Positions 53,507 through 63,173 of a stretch of DNA of 64,000 bases are shown here, piece by piece. Made by a program: the position numbers and the translations under genes. Origin of the DNA: Vibrio sp. CAU 1672 (GTDB taxonomy: Bacteria > Pseudomonadota > Gammaproteobacteria > Enterobacterales > Vibrionaceae). The stretch lies in assembly GCF_029223195.1 (NCBI RefSeq), contig NZ_JARHUF010000002.1, forward strand, positions 62,001-126,000, given 5' to 3'. The notes below the pieces were generated by a model. It was not told where the DNA came from, did no database searches, and worked only from the letters and a program-made list of their open reading frames with translations. The number at the start of each line of letters is the position of its first letter. Position 1 is the stretch's first letter.

Positions 53507-54607
53507 CTAGAGGTATTCTTCTTCTGCCACCGGCTGTTCCATCCTGACCGGATCTAACTTAAGTGTCTGGGTCGGGAAGGCGATATCAGCGTCATGCTGT
53601 TTAATGATATCGACCACTTTCAGCAGTACATCCTGCTTGACCTCATGATAACGCACCCAGTTAACGGTTTTAGTGAAGGTGTAAATAAAGAAGTTCAGCG
53701 ACGAGGCGCCAAAGGCATCAAAGTTAACGATCAGGGTTTGCTTGGTATCGATATCTTTGTGGCTTTTTAGCATTTCGCGCACGGCCTTGATGATCTGCGG
53801 GACTTTATCCGCATCATCGTAGCGCAGGCCGATCGTTTCGTGGATGCGGCGGTTGAGCATCCGTGACGGGTTTTCCACTATGATGTTGCTGAATACCGAG
53901 TTTGGTACATACAGCGGCCGTTTGTCGAAGGTGCGGATACAGGTCATCCGCCAGCCAATGCGCTCCACTGTGCCTTCAATTTGCCGATCGGGAGAGCGGA
54001 CCCAGTCGCCAACTTTGAATGGACGATCGAAGTAAATCATCAAGCCACCGAAAAAGTTGGACAACAGGTCTTTGGCTGCCAAACCGACGATCAGCCCCCC
54101 AACACCACCAAAAGTCAGCAGTCCGGACAAACTTAGTCCGAATGCTTGCATGACGGTCAGAACACCAATGGTAATGAAAAATAACCGAACTATTTTTGCT
54201 ATCGCCTGTACGGTGGTTTCATCACGATTATTCTGGGCCAAAACGTGCCCTTCAACGTTTGAGACTAAACGGATGATAGTCCAGACTAAAATGGTGATGA
54301 CCAAGATTTGCTTCAGTGTACCCAGCCAGTCAAACTTATCATGCAGTTCATTTTCCAGAGCGATGCCTAACGAGACGGTCGCAGGCCACAACCATATCAG
54401 TGCGCTGAGTGGCGTTTTAATTGCATTGAGTAGCAAGTTGTCCCAATGAAAGGTGGTTTTCTCTGCTATATGCGAAAGTCGAGCGTAGACCACGCGCCAC
54501 ATTATCCAGGCGATAAAGCTGATGATCGTCAGGAAAAGCACGCTTCCGGCCCAGTGCTGTTCGCTGATGAGTAAATAGTCCTGCAGGTTTGAAATCCAAT
54601 TTGGCAT
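53507..54607 (-). CDS. MscS-family small-conductance mechanosensitive channel
   Basis: A 366-residue channel with several N-terminal membrane helices and the pore helix region GGVGGLIVGLAAKDLLSNFF followed by GLMIYFDRPFKVGDWVRS, the MscS core. The C-terminal cytoplasmic cage follows (GWRMTCIRTFDKRPLYVPNS). It opens at low osmotic pressure to release solutes. It is larger than E. coli MscS (286) because of extra N-terminal helices, as in YbdG-like members. Confidence 0.93.
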   Translation of the reverse strand: MPNWISNLQDYLLISEQHWAGSVLFLTIISFIAWIMWRVVYARLSHIAEKTTFHWDNLLLNAIKTPLSALIWLWPATVSLGIALENELHDKFDWLGTLKQILVITILVWTIIRLVSNVEGHVLAQNNRDETTVQAIAKIVRLFFITIGVLTVMQAFGLSLSGLLTFGGVGGLIVGLAAKDLLSNFFGGLMIYFDRPFKVGDWVRSPDRQIEGTVERIGWRMTCIRTFDKRPLYVPNSVFSNIIVENPSRMLNRRIHETIGLRYDDADKVPQIIKAVREMLKSHKDIDTKQTLIVNFDAFGASSLNFFIYTFTKTVNWVRYHEVKQDVLLKVVDIIKQHDADIAFPTQTLKLDPVRMEQPVAEEEYL

Positions 54608-54943
54608 AGATTACTTGTTTTTTTGTTGAGCGATGACAGCAAGGTAGCAGAAATCTTAATATCACCATAGTGTAACTGGCGTGACTGTTTGATTTATTGG
54701 TGGTTTTTAGGTCGGGTTCCGATCGGTAACTTTGTGCGTTAAGCCTCATGCGCGGCGTTGCGGATAATAACCAAGTTGCTGAATATTAAATAAATTTCAT
54801 ACTTTAAGTGATGTGACTCAGCTCGTATTTTGTGTTAATAACTTACTATTCTCTCAATGAATTGTAGGTTCTTTGACTCATCGCTAACATTTATACCAGC
54901 GATCTGTGAGAGGGTATGCGCACTTGATGATGCGGAGGCGGTT

Positions 54944-55291
54944 ATGGAATTTACGGAACTGGACAGAAATGCACTCTATGACATTTGGATGTCACAGAAA
55001 GCCAAAATGCACATAACCCAGATGGAAATGGCCAAGCGGCTGGGATTGAGTCTACACGAGTTTTCCGCACTGTTGCGTGGTAGTGCCCCACTGACGCTAA
55101 GGTTTGTTAACCAGTTGTGTGAACAGCTGCATGTCCGACCGTCACGGGTGATCCCATCGCTTTCTGAACGCGATTTAACTAACGGCAGTGCTATCTATTT
55201 GCAGAATCGTGTCACGGTTGATGGTGAGATTCGCAATGTCTTCGTTGATGGTAATCAAGTCGTGATTGAGTATGAACATAAGCTCAACTGA
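54944..55291 (+). CDS. small HTH (Cro/CI-type) DNA-binding protein
   Basis: A 115-residue protein from ATG 54944, where GGAGG lies 5 bases upstream; a longer frame to 54857 lacks a ribosome site. Residues 20-70 contain a lambda-repressor-like helix-turn-helix (THITQ-type opening HITQMEMAKRLGLSLHEFSA, then LLRGSAPLTLRFVNQLCEQL). The C-terminal part is a small beta region. It resembles other Vibrio single-domain XRE regulators. No toxin or phage gene is near, so its target is unknown. Confidence 0.8.
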   Translation: MEFTELDRNALYDIWMSQKAKMHITQMEMAKRLGLSLHEFSALLRGSAPLTLRFVNQLCEQLHVRPSRVIPSLSERDLTNGSAIYLQNRVTVDGEIRNVFVDGNQVVIEYEHKLN

Positions 55292-55320
55292 AGCGTGATT
55301 ACCATCGCCCGGATTCAGAT

Positions 55321-55352
55321 AACAAATGCGAGCCAATTGGCTCGCATTTGTT
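55321..55352. terminator. bidirectional terminator between HTH gene and dld
   Basis: AACAAATGCGAGCC and GGCTCGCATTTGTT form a perfect 14-bp stem around AATT. It is followed by TATTTTG on the plus strand. It lies between convergent genes and touches the dld stop. Confidence 0.8.
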
Positions 55353-58188
55353 ATTTTGTCTGGCTCACTTCATCGACCAGATACAGTATCGACTGATACG
55401 GGATCCCGCTGTGATGCGACAAGCCGATTTCACATGTCCGGCTGTTACTGAAGCCCCGTTTACAGCCCTGTGGCACTTGAGCTTTGAGTGGATGTACGGC
55501 GGCTTGGTTAAGCTCAGGCGTGGTGAAACCTTTGTCACCGGCCCAGCCGCAGCAATGGATGTGCTCGGGAACAATCACCTCCGATGCGCAGGCCTGCGCC
55601 AGCGCAAGTATGCTGCTCTCCAGCCCCATCCGGCGTGAGCTACAGGTAATATGTAGCATTATGGTTTCATCCACGGGCCGGATATCCAGATATGGCAGCA
55701 GATATTTGCTGACAAAGCCGGTGGGTTCGAGGATCTCTAGCGGCTTGCTGAATTGTTCGATACTGCGTTTGGCACACGGGCTGGTATCCATCAGGATCGG
55801 CAATTTACCCTCAAGGCTGGCTTGCCATAATACCTGTTCAAGCTGCCTGGCTTTGGATTCGGCCAGCTCAGTCATGCCTTTGCTGTCATAGGGCATTCCG
55901 CAGCACTGCTCATTGAGCTGGTCTGGAATGAGCACTTCAAACCCGGCTTTGTGCAATAGTGACATTGTCACTTCTGTCAGTGAACGCTGATCATGGGCAT
56001 CCGCTTGTTGGCCCATGTTGCGGCTGGCACAGGAAGGCAGGTAAACCACTTTGTTCTCATTTAGGGTGTGTGGTAGCGGCAACTTACTTAGGTCGTGGCG
56101 GTTGGCTTGCGGGTACTCTGCATACCAGATTGGGGTGGCTCCCTTGGTGAGGGTGCGCAGGCCATTGGTCAGTCTGCCGACGGTTTTCTGGCCGAGTAGT
56201 TTGCTGGCAACCTGATTGGCGCTAAGTCCGGCTCGCGCTATGCTGGTGGTGGCACTGAAGTGGTCGGCAGTCCATTTGGCGATCGGGGTAAACTTTTTGT
56301 ATTTGGCGGTGCGCAGCTGTTTGATCAAATCACCGGTATTAATGCCAACCGGACAGCGTTCAGCGCACAGACCGGTTGCGGCGCAGGTATCGATCCCCTG
56401 GTAATCGAATACTTTCTTCAGTTCAGAGGCTTCGGTTTCAAGGCCGGCATGTTGGCGTCGTTGCAGCTCGCGGTATAAAACGATACGTTGCCTTGGTGAC
56501 AAGGTGAGGGTGCGCGAAGGGCAGACCGGTTCACAGAAACCACATTCGATACAGCGATCAACCAGAGGATCCGCGCCGGGCATCGGTTTGAGGTTTTCAA
56601 TGTGGGCGTGGGGGTTGTCATTGATGATCACCCCCGGATTGAGCAGGCCTTCAGGATCAAACAGCGTTTTGATCTTTTGCATCAGCTGGTAGCCTTCTGT
56701 GCCCCATTCTAGCTCAACATAAGGCGCCATGTTACGCCCGGTACCGTGCTCGGCTTTGAGTGAGCCTTGATATTTGACGGCCACAAGATCGGCGACATCA
56801 TCCATAAACTGGCCGTAGCGCTCGATTTCTGCCTGGCTGTCAAAGCCTTGGGTGAATACAAAGTGCAGGTTACCTTCCAGTGCGTGGCCAAAAATGATCG
56901 CCTCGCTGTAGTGGTATTTATCAAACAGCCCCTGTAGATCCCGAACTCCATGAGCCAGGGCTTCGATTGGGAAAGCAACGTCTTCGATGATCACTGTGGT
57001 GCCCACTTCCCGTACCGCTCCAACAGCTGGAAACATGCCTTTGCGGATCCCCCATAATGTTGCGACCGTCGCCGGGTCGCTGGTGAAGGGCACTGACTCC
57101 ATGATGGTGTAATCAGCCAGGGCGTCCATAATAGATTTACATTGTAAATCTAATTGAGCCTGATCTCCGGCGTGAGATTCGACCAAAATTGCCGTCGCTT
57201 CTAGATCCAGTTGCTGAATGAATGCCGGCATGCCTGCTTTATCGGCCACAGAGCGCAGTGCGCGGCCGTCCATCAGCTCAACCGCCGCGACCGGCATGTT
57301 TGCAAGTGTTGTGACGGCGCGGCAAGTTTCCTCAGTGGTGGCAAACACCAGCAAGGCTGAGGCTTTGTGTGGATGTTCGACAACGGTGTTATAGGTTATC
57401 TCAGCGATAAAGCCCAACGTACCCTCTGAGCCGATCATCAGGTGTTCGATCACTTCGATCGGATCCTGGTAATCCACCAGAGCGTTAAGTGCATAGCCGG
57501 TGGTGTTTTTTAAACGGTACTTGTGCTTTATTTTGCGTGTAAGTTCTTTGTTATCAGTGGTTTGCTTGCATAGTGCTGTAATGCCAGCCAGCATTTCGGG
57601 GTGGGAGGCTTTAAAGGCCGCGATACTTTCGGCATCACTGGTGTCAAGCAGGGTACCGCCACTGAACACGATCTTCATACTGTCGACGGTACGGTAGGAG
57701 TTGTGCGCGGTACCACAGCACATCCCGCTGGCATTATTGGCGGCAATCCCGCCGATTTTGCAGGTATTGATCGAGGCCGGATCCGGGCCGATTTTGCGCT
57801 GGTAAGGGGCGAGGTGTTTGTTGGCATCTGCGCCGATCACTCCAGGCTGGAGAAGTATTTTGTGGCCATCGGCGATGATCTTGTGACCTCGCCAGTCATC
57901 GGTCAGCGTGATCAATACCGAGTCAGATACCGCCTGGCCGGATAAACTGGTACCCGCAGCGCGGAAGGTGCAGTGAACGCCGAGATCACGACAGCTCTGG
58001 ATGGCAAAAATCACCTCTTCGAGAGAGTTAAGCCGCAACACGATTTTCGGTACCAGACGGTAGAAACTGGCATCGGTACCATAGGCAAGTCGTTTCGCTT
58101 CCTGGGTGACAATGCGTTGGGGATCAATACGCGTTGCCAACCTGGTCTCTAGTTGCAGGTAGGTAACGTCTGGAATGGAATTGGCCAT
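55351..58188 (-). CDS. dld: FAD/Fe-S D-lactate dehydrogenase (Dld-II type)
   Basis: A 945-residue two-part enzyme. The N-terminal half is an FAD-binding oxidase domain (TFRAAGTSLSGQAVSDSVLI, then GGIAANNASGMCCGT and YQGSLKAEHGTGRNMAPYVE). The C-terminal half binds iron-sulfur clusters (CIECGFCEPVCPSRTLT, CAATGLCAERCPVGI) and has two CCG domains (NEQCCGMPYDS, HCCGWAGDKGF). This fusion matches the Shewanella Dld-II enzyme that feeds D-lactate electrons to quinone. It is last in the minus-strand lactate operon, behind lldG. Confidence 0.92.
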   Translation of the reverse strand: MANSIPDVTYLQLETRLATRIDPQRIVTQEAKRLAYGTDASFYRLVPKIVLRLNSLEEVIFAIQSCRDLGVHCTFRAAGTSLSGQAVSDSVLITLTDDWRGHKIIADGHKILLQPGVIGADANKHLAPYQRKIGPDPASINTCKIGGIAANNASGMCCGTAHNSYRTVDSMKIVFSGGTLLDTSDAESIAAFKASHPEMLAGITALCKQTTDNKELTRKIKHKYRLKNTTGYALNALVDYQDPIEVIEHLMIGSEGTLGFIAEITYNTVVEHPHKASALLVFATTEETCRAVTTLANMPVAAVELMDGRALRSVADKAGMPAFIQQLDLEATAILVESHAGDQAQLDLQCKSIMDALADYTIMESVPFTSDPATVATLWGIRKGMFPAVGAVREVGTTVIIEDVAFPIEALAHGVRDLQGLFDKYHYSEAIIFGHALEGNLHFVFTQGFDSQAEIERYGQFMDDVADLVAVKYQGSLKAEHGTGRNMAPYVELEWGTEGYQLMQKIKTLFDPEGLLNPGVIINDNPHAHIENLKPMPGADPLVDRCIECGFCEPVCPSRTLTLSPRQRIVLYRELQRRQHAGLETEASELKKVFDYQGIDTCAATGLCAERCPVGINTGDLIKQLRTAKYKKFTPIAKWTADHFSATTSIARAGLSANQVASKLLGQKTVGRLTNGLRTLTKGATPIWYAEYPQANRHDLSKLPLPHTLNENKVVYLPSCASRNMGQQADAHDQRSLTEVTMSLLHKAGFEVLIPDQLNEQCCGMPYDSKGMTELAESKARQLEQVLWQASLEGKLPILMDTSPCAKRSIEQFSKPLEILEPTGFVSKYLLPYLDIRPVDETIMLHITCSSRRMGLESSILALAQACASEVIVPEHIHCCGWAGDKGFTTPELNQAAVHPLKAQVPQGCKRGFSNSRTCEIGLSHHSGIPYQSILYLVDEVSQTK

Positions 58189-58265
58189 GGTTGCTTCCTT
58201 TGCTCGCAGTATCTGGACAGCGCTGTGTCATGCTTTTGATGGCTGCCGGGTTCATCGTCGATAAT

Positions 58266-58289
58266 GCCTCTGTCGGACCCGACAGAGGC
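58266..58289 (-). promoter_or_regulatory. hairpin between lldG and dld
   Basis: GCCTCTGTCGG and CCGACAGAGGC form a perfect 11-bp stem around two central bases, 15 bases past the lldG stop. No T-run follows on the minus strand. It may attenuate or protect the message between lldG and dld. Confidence 0.5.
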
Positions 58290-58304
58290 TAGTCGAATTT
58301 TGGT

Positions 58305-58964
58305 TTACTTATCAGTAAGTAATAGCACAATTAGCTCACTGGGTCCGTGAGCGCCGTAGGCTAAGGTTTGTTGGATGTCGGCGGTTTTTGACGGGCCTGA
58401 TATCAGTAGCGCATTGGTCGGCATGGTAGTAGACCAATTCTGCTCTACCATGACTTCGAGAAAATTACTGTACAGTGTCGATTGTTTGATCACCGCAATG
58501 TGCCTGGGTGGCACCAGTGATAGGGTTCGGGGTTCCCCCTCACCCGGCCACAACACCAGCGCCCCGGTATCGGCAATGCCGGCCAGGGTGTGGGTCACGC
58601 CGACATCGATCTGGTTGAACAGCTGACTTTTCCACGTTTCGATTTTTTGCTCAAAAGCGGTGACCTCAAGTTTACTCAATCCTTGCTGAAATGCCGGGAT
58701 ATACTCGCCGTCGCTACCGATGGCGGCGCGCTGACAGCCTTTTTCATTTGTGACTGCCGCAATGGTATCGGCCAGCTGCGTTTCCAAAATGGCATGGACT
58801 TCAGCATGGGTGGCCTGTAAAGCATCGACAAAACGGCTGACTTTCTCTGCCGTGGCAATGTTTTGGCCGTGCCCCCAGGGCTGATAGCTCAGATGAGCCG
58901 AGCTTTTTTCCATCGGGTCTGCGGCTTTAAGGCGGTTAAGGATGTTTGTTTTGGCCTGGCTCAT
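58305..58964 (-). CDS. lldG: L-lactate oxidation protein LldG (LutC, LUD domain)
   Basis: A 219-residue LUD-domain protein from ATG 58964; the tandem ATG at 58967 is an alternative. The domain pattern is RAAIGSDGEYIPAFQQGLSK, then VTHTLAGIADTGALVLWPGEGEPRT split around VLW, and LISGPSKTADIQQTLAYGAH near the end. It is the third subunit of the LldEFG (LutABC) complex, which oxidises L-lactate to pyruvate. It overlaps the lldF stop by one base. Confidence 0.92.
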   Translation of the reverse strand: MSQAKTNILNRLKAADPMEKSSAHLSYQPWGHGQNIATAEKVSRFVDALQATHAEVHAILETQLADTIAAVTNEKGCQRAAIGSDGEYIPAFQQGLSKLEVTAFEQKIETWKSQLFNQIDVGVTHTLAGIADTGALVLWPGEGEPRTLSLVPPRHIAVIKQSTLYSNFLEVMVEQNWSTTMPTNALLISGPSKTADIQQTLAYGAHGPSELIVLLLTDK

Positions 58965-60391
58965 CATTTACCTCGCTGGCGTTTTTCAATCATAATCTGG
59001 TGCAGGGATTTTTCTGCTGGTTTTGGTGCACTGCGGCACTGGGTCCATGGTCCCAGTTTGCTTGGCACCAGCCCGCGCAATTTGGTCGCGACACTGGTGC
59101 CGGTGTGGTAGAGCTTCGGGTGGCTGGCGGCGTAGGCGTAACCTTTCATTGCGGCTGCTTCTGCCGTGTTGTGAGCTGCTTTCTGCCCTTTTACGGCCTG
59201 TTGTCCGGCTTTAGGCGATTTTTTTGACTCTCGGCGCAGGCGCTGCAGCATCTCCGGAATAGGAATGCGTACCGGACAGACTTCGCCACACGCCCCGCAC
59301 AGGCTAGAAGCTGTCACCAGATCCTTGGTTTTATCCAGTCCCAACAGATGAGGAGAGATAATTTTGCCGATCGGGCCCGGGTAAACGGTGCCGTAGGCGT
59401 GCCCGCCGATTTTGGTGTACACCGGACAGTGGTTCATACAAGCACCGCAGCGGATGCATTGCAGAGTCTTGCGCAGTTCTTCATCGCGATAAGCCTGCGA
59501 ACGGCCGTTATCGAGCAGTACCAGATGAACTTCCTGCGGGCCATCTTTTTCAACCGGCTTACGCGGCGAGGTGATCATATTAAAATAGGTGGTGATCGCC
59601 TGTCCGGTGGCCGAGCGGGTCAGGGCGCTGTACAGTGGCGGCACATCGGTGAGGAACTCCACGACTTTTTCAATCCCGGTGATCGCGATGTGTACATTGG
59701 GGACTGTGGTTGACATCCGGCCATTGCCTTCATTTTCGACCAGGCAAAGCGTGCCGGTTTCTGCTACGGCAAAGTTGACCCCGGACAAGCCGATGTCAGC
59801 ATCGTGAAATTTTTCCCGCAGGCGTTGGCGACCGGTCTGGATCAGGCTGTCGACGTCGGTGGTCGGGGTGAAACCCTCCAGGTTATGCTTGAAGGTGTCG
59901 CTGACTTCCTGCTTATTTTTGTGGATCGCCGGCATAATGATGTGTGAAGGCTTATCCCCGTCAAGCTGCACGATGTACTCGCCCATGTCACTTTCCAGGC
60001 ATTCGATACCAAGCTTCGCCATTTCGTGGTTGAGCTCAATCTCTTCACTGACCATTGATTTGCCTTTGATGATCATTTGAGCCTGGTGGGCATGGGCGAT
60101 GTGGGCAATGATGGCATTGGCTTCATCGGCGTCCTCGGCCCAGTGGACATGGATCCCGTTGCGGTAGCAGTTGAATTCGAGCTGTTCCAAAAGTTCCGGG
60201 AGCTTACTTAAGCAGCGCTGGCGGATGGCCTCGGCTAAATCGCGGATGGCCTTTTCTTCTTTTGGGTCGGAGAAAGCGGCTTTGCGCTTATCGCGCAGAT
60301 AATCCATCGCGCCGCGAAAGTTGGCACGCAGCTGCTTATCTGCCAGTGCCTGCTTAGCTTGCTGATGAAACTGTTGTGGTGTTTGCAACAT
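58964..60391 (-). CDS. lldF: iron-sulfur L-lactate oxidation protein LldF (LutB)
   Basis: A 475-residue protein with an N-terminal LUD domain and two ferredoxin-type cluster motifs in the C-terminal third (CIRCGACMNHCPVYTKIGG and CGACGEVCPVRIPIPEML). The pair SGVNFAVAETGTLCLVENEG and TTVPNVHIAITGIEKVVEF are LutB marks. It works with LldE and LldG to oxidise L-lactate. It touches lldE at 60391 (one-base overlap) and lldG at 58964, so the three are translationally coupled. Confidence 0.95.
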   Translation of the reverse strand: MLQTPQQFHQQAKQALADKQLRANFRGAMDYLRDKRKAAFSDPKEEKAIRDLAEAIRQRCLSKLPELLEQLEFNCYRNGIHVHWAEDADEANAIIAHIAHAHQAQMIIKGKSMVSEEIELNHEMAKLGIECLESDMGEYIVQLDGDKPSHIIMPAIHKNKQEVSDTFKHNLEGFTPTTDVDSLIQTGRQRLREKFHDADIGLSGVNFAVAETGTLCLVENEGNGRMSTTVPNVHIAITGIEKVVEFLTDVPPLYSALTRSATGQAITTYFNMITSPRKPVEKDGPQEVHLVLLDNGRSQAYRDEELRKTLQCIRCGACMNHCPVYTKIGGHAYGTVYPGPIGKIISPHLLGLDKTKDLVTASSLCGACGEVCPVRIPIPEMLQRLRRESKKSPKAGQQAVKGQKAAHNTAEAAAMKGYAYAASHPKLYHTGTSVATKLRGLVPSKLGPWTQCRSAPKPAEKSLHQIMIEKRQRGK

Positions 60392-61146
60392 TAGGCTTTC
60401 CCTCCGGTACGTTCAAGCAGGAAGCTGGCCAGGTGACGACCTTGCATCGCTTTGCCCTGATATTCCAGTGCGCCATTGATGTTGAGCAGGCAACCCCAGT
60501 CGGCACTGACTAAGGTATCGGCGTTGGTTGCTGACAGGTGATGGGTTTTATCCTCCACCATCGCCTGAGAGATATTTGGGTGGCGTACCGAAAAGGTGCC
60601 GCCAAACCCGCAACATTCGCTCTCATACTCCTGCATACGTAGTTCCACGTTATCCAGTTGAGACAGCAGTTCGGTCGCCGTCACATGTACATTCATTTCA
60701 CGACGTGCGGCGCAGGAGGTGTGCATTACCACAGAAGTGGGCTTGCCCTGGTCGTTGAGCTTGACGCGGCATACATTGACCAGGAACTCGGTCAGCTCGA
60801 AGACGCGCTCGCAGAACTGGTCCACTTGGGTTTGATTTTCATCGCCTTGAAACAGGCGGCGGTAATGATGGTGCATCATCCCCCCGCATGATCCCGATAA
60901 CACGATGACGGGGTAATGCTCCGGAAAGAGTGCCATCTGGCTGAGGGCGACTTGTTTCGCTTCGTCGTCAAACCCGGAAGAGTAGGCGGGTTGACCGCAA
61001 CAGGTTTGTTTTTCGACAAAGATGACCTCGATGCCTTGTTGCTCAAGTAGTGACATGGCATCCAGACCCGCTTCCGGGTCAAATAAGTCCACCAGGCAAG
61101 TCGCATAAAAATACACCCTTTCTGGCTTGGCTGGATAAATACGCAT
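60391..61146 (-). CDS. lldE: L-lactate oxidation protein LldE (LutA)
   Basis: A 251-residue CCG-domain protein. The two cysteine-rich repeats are visible: ATCLVDLFDPEAG with KQTCCGQPAYSSGF, and HTSCAARREM with ESECCGFGGTFSVRHP. These bind iron-sulfur or iron-zinc centres in LutA and heterodisulfide-reductase-like proteins. It is the first subunit gene of the LldEFG set and follows lldP after 160 bases, which contain unusual repeats. Confidence 0.95.
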   Translation of the reverse strand: MRIYPAKPERVYFYATCLVDLFDPEAGLDAMSLLEQQGIEVIFVEKQTCCGQPAYSSGFDDEAKQVALSQMALFPEHYPVIVLSGSCGGMMHHHYRRLFQGDENQTQVDQFCERVFELTEFLVNVCRVKLNDQGKPTSVVMHTSCAARREMNVHVTATELLSQLDNVELRMQEYESECCGFGGTFSVRHPNISQAMVEDKTHHLSATNADTLVSADWGCLLNINGALEYQGKAMQGRHLASFLLERTGGKA

Positions 61147-61168
61147 TGGCAGTGCTCCCGTGTAAAGA

Positions 61169-61242
61169 ATGACGCTGCTGCCAGGGGGGAGTGTGAGTGG
61201 AGGTCACACGGTTTGTCGGGGTCGAGTCGACAGCAGCGTCAT
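61169..61242. repeat. nested inverted repeat between lldP and lldE
   Basis: ATGACGCTGCTG (61169-61180) and CAGCAGCGTCAT (61231-61242) form a perfect 12-bp outer stem. Inside it GTGTGA (61191-61196) pairs with TCACAC (61204-61209). It lies between lldP and lldE and could end or attenuate transcription after the permease gene. Confidence 0.65.
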
Positions 61243-61289
61243 ATTGTTGGCAGAGGTTTTATGTGCTCTGCTCAAAAACTGTGTGTGCT

Positions 61290-61327
61290 ATTTGGTCATC
61301 AACGCATCATTTGGTCATCAATGCATC
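61290..61327. repeat. 19-bp tandem duplication at the lldP stop codon
   Basis: Two adjacent copies of ATTTGGTCATCAACGCATC (61290-61308) and the same with one change (61309-61327). The second codes for the last residues of LldP (DALMTK), and the first would code for DALMTK and a stop again. It is a small duplication of the gene's end. Confidence 0.9.
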
Positions 61328-63001
61328 GGTGAGCTGGAAACCGTAAATCAGGATCAGACCGATAATGCCGGTTACAACAAGGTAGTAGAACGTCGGGATG
61401 ATCGTCTTACGCAGGGTGGCCCCTTCTCGTCCGAGCAAGCCAACGGTCGCGGAGGCCGCTACCACGTTATGGATGGCGATCATGTTACCGGCCGCGGCGC
61501 CGACGGCTTGCAACGCGACGACCACCACACTGGAAATGGTCAGCGTTTGCGCTACTTCAAACTGGAACTGGCTGAACATCATGTTAGATACGGTGTTGGA
61601 GCCGGCAATGAACGCGCCCAGGGCTCCTACCGTAGCACTCAGGGCCGGGAAGGCATTGCCCACCAGGTCAGCAGCAAAATTGGCGGTAGCGACCGGCATA
61701 CTGGCCAACTCAGCCCCATTAATACCGGAGTTAATGAAGATTCGTACCATCGGGATGGTAAACACCAGAACAAAGCTGGCGCCGATGAGGGTTTTGCTTG
61801 ATTCGCCGAATGCTTTTGCCAGAGGTTTGGCACTGCCTGACTGCAGGATTACGGCTAATAAGGCAACGAACACCAGGATGCCACCCGGCAGGTAAAGCGG
61901 CTGCACTGCAGTGCTGATACCGGTTTCACCAAGAATGTTACTGAACGATACACTCACGCTTTTCAGCAGGTTCTTGAAATCAGGGCTGACACGGCTGGCA
62001 ACCAGAACCACGGCCAGCATCACGTATGGGGCCCAGGCTTTAGCCAGGCTCATTGGCTTGCCTGCATGGTCATCCAGGTTGATTTTCAGCGAACCCAACC
62101 ACTCAGCCGGCCATTTATCTTCCGCTTCGAAGTCCCATTGAGATTTAGGTACCAGAAAGCCTTTTTTCGCTGCGGTGACGACAATCGCCAGGCCAACCAG
62201 ACCACCGATCAGTGATGGGAACTCCGCGCCGAGAAATACGCCGGTCAGGGCATAAGGGATGGTGAAGGAGACACCGGCAAACAGAGCAAACGGCAGAATG
62301 TCCAGGCCTTCGCTCCAGCTCTTGTTTTTGCCGAAGAAGCGCGTCAGCATCATGGCCATCAGGACCGGGATCAGGGTGCCGACTGTTGCATGGATCAGTG
62401 CCACACTTGAGGTGATTTGCTGTAGGTAAGCGTCCCAGTTAGAACCGTGGGCAACCAGAGTTTCACCGATATTGTGGGTGTCCAGGCCTTTATTGACGCC
62501 AACGATGATCGGGGTGCCGACCGCGCCGAATGACACCGGCGTGGACTGGATCATCATGCCCATTAACACGGCCGCCAAAGCGGGGAAGCCAATCGCAACC
62601 AACAGCGGCGCAGCAATGGCTGCTGGGGTGCCAAAGCCCGATGCTCCCTCAATGAATGAACCGAAACACCACGTGATGATGATCGCCTGTACCCGGCGGT
62701 CGGCCGAAATGTCAGTAAAACCGTTACGGATGGTGGTGATGGCGCCGGTGTGTTTTAAAGTGTTAAGCAAAAAGATAGCACCGAAGACAATCCATAGCAC
62801 CGAGACGTTAATGCCTAAGCCCTGAAAGACAGAGGCTAGTACCCGGGTGGCAGACATGTCCCAGAACACCAGGGCAATAAATACCGTCAACCCGAAGGCG
62901 ACAGGCATGGCTTTTTTGGCTGGCCAGTTCAGGCCAACAAGTAGGATGGCAGCGACGACGATCGGCGAAAACGCGATCAAGGCTAACAATGTTTCACTCA
63001 T
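61307..63001 (-). CDS. lldP: L-lactate permease
   Basis: A 564-residue inner-membrane lactate permease of the LctP family, with about twelve to fourteen helices. Family marks include [20 protein letters not shown] near residue 110, [16 protein letters not shown] near 158 and [20 protein letters not shown] near 465. It imports D- and L-lactate with protons. It is first in the lldPEFG-dld operon and divergent from the LysR gene at 63174. Length is close to E. coli LldP (551). Confidence 0.95.
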   Translation of the reverse strand: MSETLLALIAFSPIVVAAILLVGLNWPAKKAMPVAFGLTVFIALVFWDMSATRVLASVFQGLGINVSVLWIVFGAIFLLNTLKHTGAITTIRNGFTDISADRRVQAIIITWCFGSFIEGASGFGTPAAIAAPLLVAIGFPALAAVLMGMMIQSTPVSFGAVGTPIIVGVNKGLDTHNIGETLVAHGSNWDAYLQQITSSVALIHATVGTLIPVLMAMMLTRFFGKNKSWSEGLDILPFALFAGVSFTIPYALTGVFLGAEFPSLIGGLVGLAIVVTAAKKGFLVPKSQWDFEAEDKWPAEWLGSLKINLDDHAGKPMSLAKAWAPYVMLAVVLVASRVSPDFKNLLKSVSVSFSNILGETGISTAVQPLYLPGGILVFVALLAVILQSGSAKPLAKAFGESSKTLIGASFVLVFTIPMVRIFINSGINGAELASMPVATANFAADLVGNAFPALSATVGALGAFIAGSNTVSNMMFSQFQFEVAQTLTISSVVVVALQAVGAAAGNMIAIHNVVAASATVGLLGREGATLRKTIIPTFYYLVVTGIIGLILIYGFQLTDALMTK

Positions 63002-63173
63002 GGGTACTTCCTCGTACTCTGATTTTCCAATCTCAACAACTGCTGACGCTGTGGCTTGAAAAAATTTATTGTTTTTGTAATTGATTTGTTAATTTGAGGT
63101 GAATTTACCCCTTTGTTTTTTATTGATATAGGGAAATAATGAAAATAATTAATTCCAAAAATCACATAATCAG
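63002..63173. promoter_or_regulatory. divergent promoter region of lldP and LysR gene
   Basis: The 172-base AT-rich gap must hold the lldP promoter and the LysR gene promoter. Short A/T blocks such as AATTGATTTGTTAATTT could be LysR contact points, but no clear T-N11-A operator pair stands out. Confidence 0.4.

Noticed and set aside
54417..54749. 110-codon minus-strand frame at the MscS gene start
   Set aside because: It overlaps the MscS N-terminus in another frame and shows no coding signal.
61169..61801. 210-codon plus-strand frame
   Set aside because: It is the reverse complement of the lldP C-terminus plus the repeat region; composition is that of a shadow frame.
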